Shown here piece after piece: positions 4,244 through 7,883 of a DNA stretch of 7,883 nt (its first letter is position 1; every line of letters starts with the position of its first letter). The notes under the pieces were generated by a model, which did not search any database, was not told where the DNA came from, and was given only the letters and a program-made list of their open reading frames with translations. The position numbers and the translations under genes were made by a program. Location of the stretch: positions 1-7,883 of the forward strand of contig JADFMC010000092.1 in the NCBI GenBank assembly GCA_022564085.1. The letters run 5' to 3'. This stretch comes from Fidelibacterota bacterium (GTDB taxonomy: Bacteria; Fidelibacterota; Marinisomatia; SCGC-AAA003-L08; TS1B11).

Positions 4244-5771
4244 CGTATTCGACACCGAACGCTCCCGGGCTCTTGACCGTCATACCGTGCGGGTCGGGCG
4301 ACTGGGGGAAATCGACCTGATGCGCAATGCCGGCCGGGTGGTGGCGGTGGAGGCGGCCAAACTTCTCCGGGGGGATACGGACCGACCGGTAGTGGTGGTC
4401 TGCGGCAAAGGGCATAACGGTGGCGATGGTATCGCCGCCGCCGGTTTTCTGGCCCGTTGGGGCTATTCCTGCTCAGTACATTTGCTGAGCGATATTGAGG
4501 GAATGGATGCCGTAGTGGGGGAGACCTACCGGCTGGCGGATGTGCAGCTGCTTCAGTCAGCCCGGCCGGAAGATGTGGACTGGACCGCTGATAACCTGGT
4601 GATCGACGCCCTGCTGGGTATCGGGGTGGACCGGCCACTGGGTGAGCCGCTGGCGGCCTGGGTGCAGGCCATCAACGAACAGCCGGGGCCGGTGCTGGCG
4701 GTGGATGTTCCCACGGGCCTGAGCACTGATACGGGGCGCAGTTGGGAGACGGCCATCAAGGCCGATGTCACCGTTACCATGGGGCACCCCAAGCTGGGGC
4801 TATTGATCGGCGATGGGCCTGATCTGGCCGGCAGGGTGGTGGTGGCCCATATCGGGTTTGCCGCTCTGGACATCAGCGAGGATGACACCGGACACTTCCA
4901 ATTTACCGGGGAAGATTTTTCCCGGCTGTTCCACCCGCCGGCCCGGCGTACTTATAAGCACCGTCAGGGAAAAACCCTGGTTATCGCCGGTTCCCAGGGC
5001 ATGACCGGCGCCGCGGTGCTCACTGCCCGAGCCACCGTGCTCTCCGGTTCCGGATTGACACTGGTGGCCTGCCCGGCCTCTATTCAACAGCTCTACGCCC
5101 CCAGCATGCCCGAGGTGATCACCCTGGGCCTGGAAGACCACCAACGGGGCATATTCCTCCCGGAGCATGTGTCGGCGATTCAGGAACCGCTGAGTTGGTG
5201 CTCGGCCGTGGTCATGGGCCCCGGCCTGTCCCGCTCTCCTCAAGTTAAGGAGTTTGTGCAGGGGATCTTCGAACATCTGGAGGCCCCCATCCTGTTGGAT
5301 GCCGACGGGCTGATGGCCTTTACTGATAACATGGACCTGCTCAATGCCGCCGGCGGGCCGCTGGTCCTGACCCCCCACGCCCAGGAATTTGCCAGCCTGT
5401 TCGACCATGAGCTGCAGGAGGTCATGGATGACCCGGCCGGTGTACTGGCGGAGGTACGCTCCTATTTCCCCCATACGGTAGTTCTCAAGGGCGCCCCCAC
5501 CCTGACCTTGCTTTCCACGGGTGATATCATCATCAACAGTACCGGCAACCCCGGTATGGCCACCGCCGGCAGCGGCGACGTGCTATCGGGGATCATCGGC
5601 ACTTTCCTCAGCCAGAATTACAGCCCCGACGAAGCGGCCATTATGGGCGTCTTTATCCATGGACGGGGCGGCGACCTGGCCCGGGCCGAGGTGGGGGTGT
5701 CAGGTATGAACGCCCTCCAGATATTAGAACATTTACCTGCCGCCCTGGCGCGGTATGACAGCGCGGCATGA
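4236..5771 (+). CDS. nnr: Bifunctional NAD(P)H-hydrate epimerase / ADP-dependent NAD(P)HX dehydratase
   Basis: This is a two-domain metabolite-repair enzyme of 511 residues, the normal full length. The N-terminal YjeF_N domain (about 1-215) interconverts the R and S hydrates of NADH and NADPH. It shows CGKGHNGGDG (56-65), Asp124 in VIDALLGIG and VDVPTGLSTDTG (156-167). The C-terminal ribokinase-like domain (about 240-505) dehydrates the S form using ADP. It shows AGSQGMTGAA (251-260), VVMGPGLSRSP (325-335), LLDADGL (353-359), LTPHAQEF (378-385), the Lys418 region VVLKGA, and GNPGMATAGSGDVLSG (437-452) with the catalytic Asp448. TPHAQEF departs slightly from the more usual TPHPGE. The ATG at 4236 lies inside the acpS end, and the stop forms an ATGA overlap with the next gene. 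NADHX arises partly from a GAPDH side reaction, so it may matter that glycolysis genes lie nearby, though in a separate transcript. Confidence 0.97.
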   Translation: MISVFDTERSRALDRHTVRVGRLGEIDLMRNAGRVVAVEAAKLLRGDTDRPVVVVCGKGHNGGDGIAAAGFLARWGYSCSVHLLSDIEGMDAVVGETYRLADVQLLQSARPEDVDWTADNLVIDALLGIGVDRPLGEPLAAWVQAINEQPGPVLAVDVPTGLSTDTGRSWETAIKADVTVTMGHPKLGLLIGDGPDLAGRVVVAHIGFAALDISEDDTGHFQFTGEDFSRLFHPPARRTYKHRQGKTLVIAGSQGMTGAAVLTARATVLSGSGLTLVACPASIQQLYAPSMPEVITLGLEDHQRGIFLPEHVSAIQEPLSWCSAVVMGPGLSRSPQVKEFVQGIFEHLEAPILLDADGLMAFTDNMDLLNAAGGPLVLTPHAQEFASLFDHELQEVMDDPAGVLAEVRSYFPHTVVLKGAPTLTLLSTGDIIINSTGNPGMATAGSGDVLSGIIGTFLSQNYSPDEAAIMGVFIHGRGGDLARAEVGVSGMNALQILEHLPAALARYDSAA

Positions 5772-6139
5772 ACCGTCAATTACTATGGGCCGGGTTGTAT
5801 GCGGCCTTGATCGTGGCGTTGTCCTCCATTCCCGGGCACAGTTTCCCTGATGTCAAGTGGCTGACATACGATAAGCTGATCCATTTTGGGGAATATGCCG
5901 TATTCAGCGTCCTGGTCTACCGGGCGGCCGCCAGTCTGGGACTCAAAGACCGGTTATTGCTTGGTAGTGCCATCATCCTGGCCGGGCTGTTCGGAGCCTT
6001 TGATGAACTTTACCAATTGTTGATCCCGGGGCGGGATAGTTCTTTCGCCGATTGGTCGGCCGACCAGGTCGGTGCGGTTTTAGGTGCGGTAAGTTATATA
6101 TGGTGGGCCCAGCGGCATGATCAGCCGTCTGTACATTAA
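5768..6139 (+). CDS. VanZ-family integral membrane protein
   Basis: This small membrane protein of 123 residues has about four predicted transmembrane segments: roughly 5-22, 37-55, 62-80 and 97-114. It carries the VanZ-like signature: DKLIHFGEY (35-43), where a charged KxxHF motif enters the second helix, and DELYQLLIPGRDSSFADW followed by ADQVGAVLGA (79-106). VanZ itself raises teicoplanin resistance in enterococci, but most chromosomal homologues are uncharacterised, so no resistance function should be assumed here. Its position just before recN and murA in one overlapping block could hint at an envelope role, though this is inference. The ATG overlaps the nnr stop as ATGA, and the 3' end overlaps recN by 23 bases. 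Confidence 0.88.
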   Translation: MNRQLLWAGLYAALIVALSSIPGHSFPDVKWLTYDKLIHFGEYAVFSVLVYRAAASLGLKDRLLLGSAIILAGLFGAFDELYQLLIPGRDSSFADWSADQVGAVLGAVSYIWWAQRHDQPSVH

Positions 6140-7796
6140 GAACCTGGCTGTGGTCCGGGAGCTTGAAGTGACCTTCCAGGCGGGCTTGAACATCATTTCC
6201 GGTGAAACCGGCTCCGGCAAATCGATGCTGATCGAGGCCTTGAGTTTGCTCCTGGGTGGCCGGGTTTCCAGCGAGATCGTCCGCACGGGAGAAAAGGCCG
6301 CCGTGGTTGAAGGTGAGCTGAGCGACGGCACGGACACCTGGCTGGTCAGGCGGGTGATCCGGGTGGGAGGGGCCTCCCGCATTTTCCTGAACGACGAGCC
6401 GGTGAAACTGGCCACCTTAGAAGAGCGGATCGCACCGTTGGTTGACCTGCACGGCCAGCATGAGCACCAATCGTTGCTGCGGGTGGCCACCCACCTGGAA
6501 TTCCTCGACGCCTACGCCGGACTGTCGGATGCGCGGCGCCGGTTGGCCGACACTTACCGGCGCTTGATTGAGGTGCGGGACGAATACCAGCAACTGGAAG
6601 CCGATCTGCATCGCGAGCGGGACCAGTACCAGCTGCACAAGTTTCAGTTGAAGGAACTGCAGGAGTCCGAGATTGCCCCTGATGAAGAAGAGGCCCTGAC
6701 CCGCGAGCACCGCTTGCTCTCCCAGGCCGGGGAGCTCAGCGCTCTGCTGAGACTACTTCAGGAACGGCTGCAGCTGGCCGACAGTTCCATCACCGGTGAA
6801 CTGGGGGGACTCCAGAAGCAGCTGCAACTGTTTGCTCCCCTGGCCCCGGAGTTGGGCGAGTTGTCCGCCAGGATGTCATCCCTAAACCTGGAACTGGCGG
6901 ATCTGGCTTATGAGCTTCAGCGCTTCGGCGACACCGTCAAGGTCAACCCGGCTCGCCTGGCGGAAGTCGACGAGCGTCTGGGAGTCATGGAGGGGATCAA
7001 ACGAAAATACGGCGGCAGTCTAGCGGCCGCTCTGGATCATCAGGCCCAACTGCTGAACCAAATCTCTGCTTACTCCGCCGGCGATGAGCGTCTGGCGCGC
7101 CTGAAAGGTGAATTATTGGAATTGCAGGGGGCCTATGCCCAGCAGTGCCGGGAGCTGTCCCGTAGTCGCGGCGCCGCCCGGGATCGCCTGGCCGGCGATA
7201 TCGTTCGTAGCCTGGCCGCGTTGGATATGCCTAAAGCGCGATTCGAGGTCAGGACCGAAAATATTGCCCAGGAAGGGGGACTATGCGTACTGGACGGACA
7301 GGCCTATAAAAGCGATCAGCGGGGATACGACCAGGTGGAGTTCTATCTCAGCCCCAACCCCGGGGAGGACTTGCGGCCCCTGGCCCGGATCGCCTCCGGT
7401 GGCGAGGTCTCGCGCATCATGCTCGGTATCAAAACCGTCCTGTCGGCCTTCGACCCGGTGGGCACCCTGATATTCGATGAGATCGACAGCGGCATCTCCG
7501 GTTCAACAGCTGAAACAGTGGGTACTGCCCTGGAGCGGCTGGCCGAAGAGCGGCAGGTCATCTGTATTACTCATCTGCCGCAGATCGCCTCCCGGGGTGA
7601 TCATCATATCATTATGAGCAAGTCGGTGGAAAACGGGCGTACGGTCAGCCGTTCGCAGGCCATCACCGGTGAAGGGCGGCGCCGCGAGGTCGCCCGTCTG
7701 CTGAGCGGGGCTGAGATCACCGCCGCCAGCCTGGAACAGGCCCGGCTGTTGCTGGCTGGCCGGCGCAGTGAGGAGGTGTTGGCCGGCCATGGATAA
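6117..7796 (+). CDS. recN: DNA repair protein RecN
   Basis: RecN is an SMC-like ATPase that binds DNA ends and tethers DNA during recombinational repair of double-strand breaks. The 559 residues match the usual 550-560. The N-terminal head has IKNLAVVRELEVTF and Walker A GETGSGKS (29-36), then the family-typical DLHGQHEHQSLL (110-121). The middle, about residues 135-370, is a heptad-rich, Glu/Leu/Arg-rich coiled coil. The C-terminal head has the ABC signature IASGGEVSRIMLG (425-437), Walker B LIFDEIDSGISG with Asp454 and Glu455, and the H-loop ITHLPQIA. The ATG at 6117 gives the standard RecN N-terminus and lies 23 bases inside the VanZ-family gene, with a weak GGTGGG at 6102-6107 ahead of it. 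The stop overlaps the murA start. No LexA-type operator can be read upstream, and the start is internal to another gene, so SOS control would have to act at the operon head. Confidence 0.97.
   Translation: MISRLYIKNLAVVRELEVTFQAGLNIISGETGSGKSMLIEALSLLLGGRVSSEIVRTGEKAAVVEGELSDGTDTWLVRRVIRVGGASRIFLNDEPVKLATLEERIAPLVDLHGQHEHQSLLRVATHLEFLDAYAGLSDARRRLADTYRRLIEVRDEYQQLEADLHRERDQYQLHKFQLKELQESEIAPDEEEALTREHRLLSQAGELSALLRLLQERLQLADSSITGELGGLQKQLQLFAPLAPELGELSARMSSLNLELADLAYELQRFGDTVKVNPARLAEVDERLGVMEGIKRKYGGSLAAALDHQAQLLNQISAYSAGDERLARLKGELLELQGAYAQQCRELSRSRGAARDRLAGDIVRSLAALDMPKARFEVRTENIAQEGGLCVLDGQAYKSDQRGYDQVEFYLSPNPGEDLRPLARIASGGEVSRIMLGIKTVLSAFDPVGTLIFDEIDSGISGSTAETVGTALERLAEERQVICITHLPQIASRGDHHIIMSKSVENGRTVSRSQAITGEGRRREVARLLSGAEITAASLEQARLLLAGRRSEEVLAGHG
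7771..7778 (+). promoter_or_regulatory. Ribosome binding site for murA
   Basis: AGGAGGTG is a near-perfect Shine-Dalgarno sequence inside the recN coding end, 10 bases before ATG 7789. It supports independent, strong initiation of murA from the shared transcript. Confidence 0.8.
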
Positions 7797-7883
7797 GTTC
7801 ATTGTCTCTGGCGGGCATACCCTCTCCGGTGAGATTACCGTTTCCGGCGCCAAAAACGCCGTGCTGCCCATCATGGCCGCCTG
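7789..7883 (+). CDS. murA: UDP-N-acetylglucosamine 1-carboxyvinyltransferase, N-terminal end (3' truncated by window edge)
   Basis: The first 31 codons are present before the window ends. They begin MDKFIVSGGHTLSGEI and continue TVSGAKNAVLPIMAA, which matches the start of MurA. This enzyme adds enolpyruvate from phosphoenolpyruvate to UDP-GlcNAc, the first committed step of peptidoglycan synthesis in the cytosol. The substrate-binding Lys and Asn of SGAKNA fall at residues 22 and 23, the same numbering as in the E. coli enzyme, which confirms the start. EPSP synthase (AroA) shares the fold but does not begin with MDKF followed by SGAKNA. The ATG overlaps the recN stop by 8 bases (ATGGATAA), and a strong ribosome binding site lies 10 bases upstream. 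The active-site Cys/Asp loop lies outside the window. Confidence 0.93.
   Translation, partial: MDKFIVSGGHTLSGEITVSGAKNAVLPIMAA

Noticed and set aside
4800..5474. Long minus-strand open frame inside nnr (224 codons)
   Set aside because: It is the shadow of a GC-rich, fully motif-bearing gene on the + strand, and its translation shows no recognisable domain.
5768..6139. VanZ-family gene as a glycopeptide resistance determinant
   Set aside because: There are no vanH/A/X/R/S genes nearby. The family is widespread in chromosomes without a resistance role.

Overview
All protein genes in this window lie on the + strand and most can be named from family motifs. It is a compact housekeeping region of a bacterium. 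The GTG and TTG starts, GC-rich codons, an exported TPR protein and a peptidoglycan gene (murA) fit an uncultured, probably diderm bacterium. Membership of the FCB or Marinimicrobia lineages is only a weak guess; the sequence fixes no phylum.

Layout. (1) Positions 1-1508 hold the end of a glycolysis/secretion operon: the 3' end of pgk, then tpiA, secG and a tRNA-Leu(GAG) gene. pgk, tpiA and secG are joined by 4-base stop/start overlaps. (2) Positions 1509-1806 contain no gene. The tRNA is followed by palindromic GCGGGA/TCCCGC sequence ending in a second copy of the tRNA 3' end. Next comes a separate stretch that could fold into a three-way junction closed by 13 base pairs. (3) Positions 1807-3114 encode a probably exported protein made almost entirely of TPR repeats, closed by a strong intrinsic terminator. 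(4) From 3198 to the right edge is a six-gene block in which every gene overlaps the next: a HAD phosphatase, acpS, nnr, a VanZ-family membrane protein, recN and the first 31 codons of murA.

How the genes relate. Pgk and TpiA are consecutive-pathway glycolytic enzymes, and SecG belongs to the Sec translocon that probably exports the TPR protein. AcpS activates acyl carrier protein, Nnr repairs damaged NAD(P)H hydrates, RecN acts in double-strand break repair and MurA starts peptidoglycan synthesis. The second block is therefore functionally mixed but looks translationally coupled.

No defence system, CRISPR array, transposase or integrase is visible. I did not find a clearly new biological system. 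The least explained sequence is the non-coding stretch 1509-1740.
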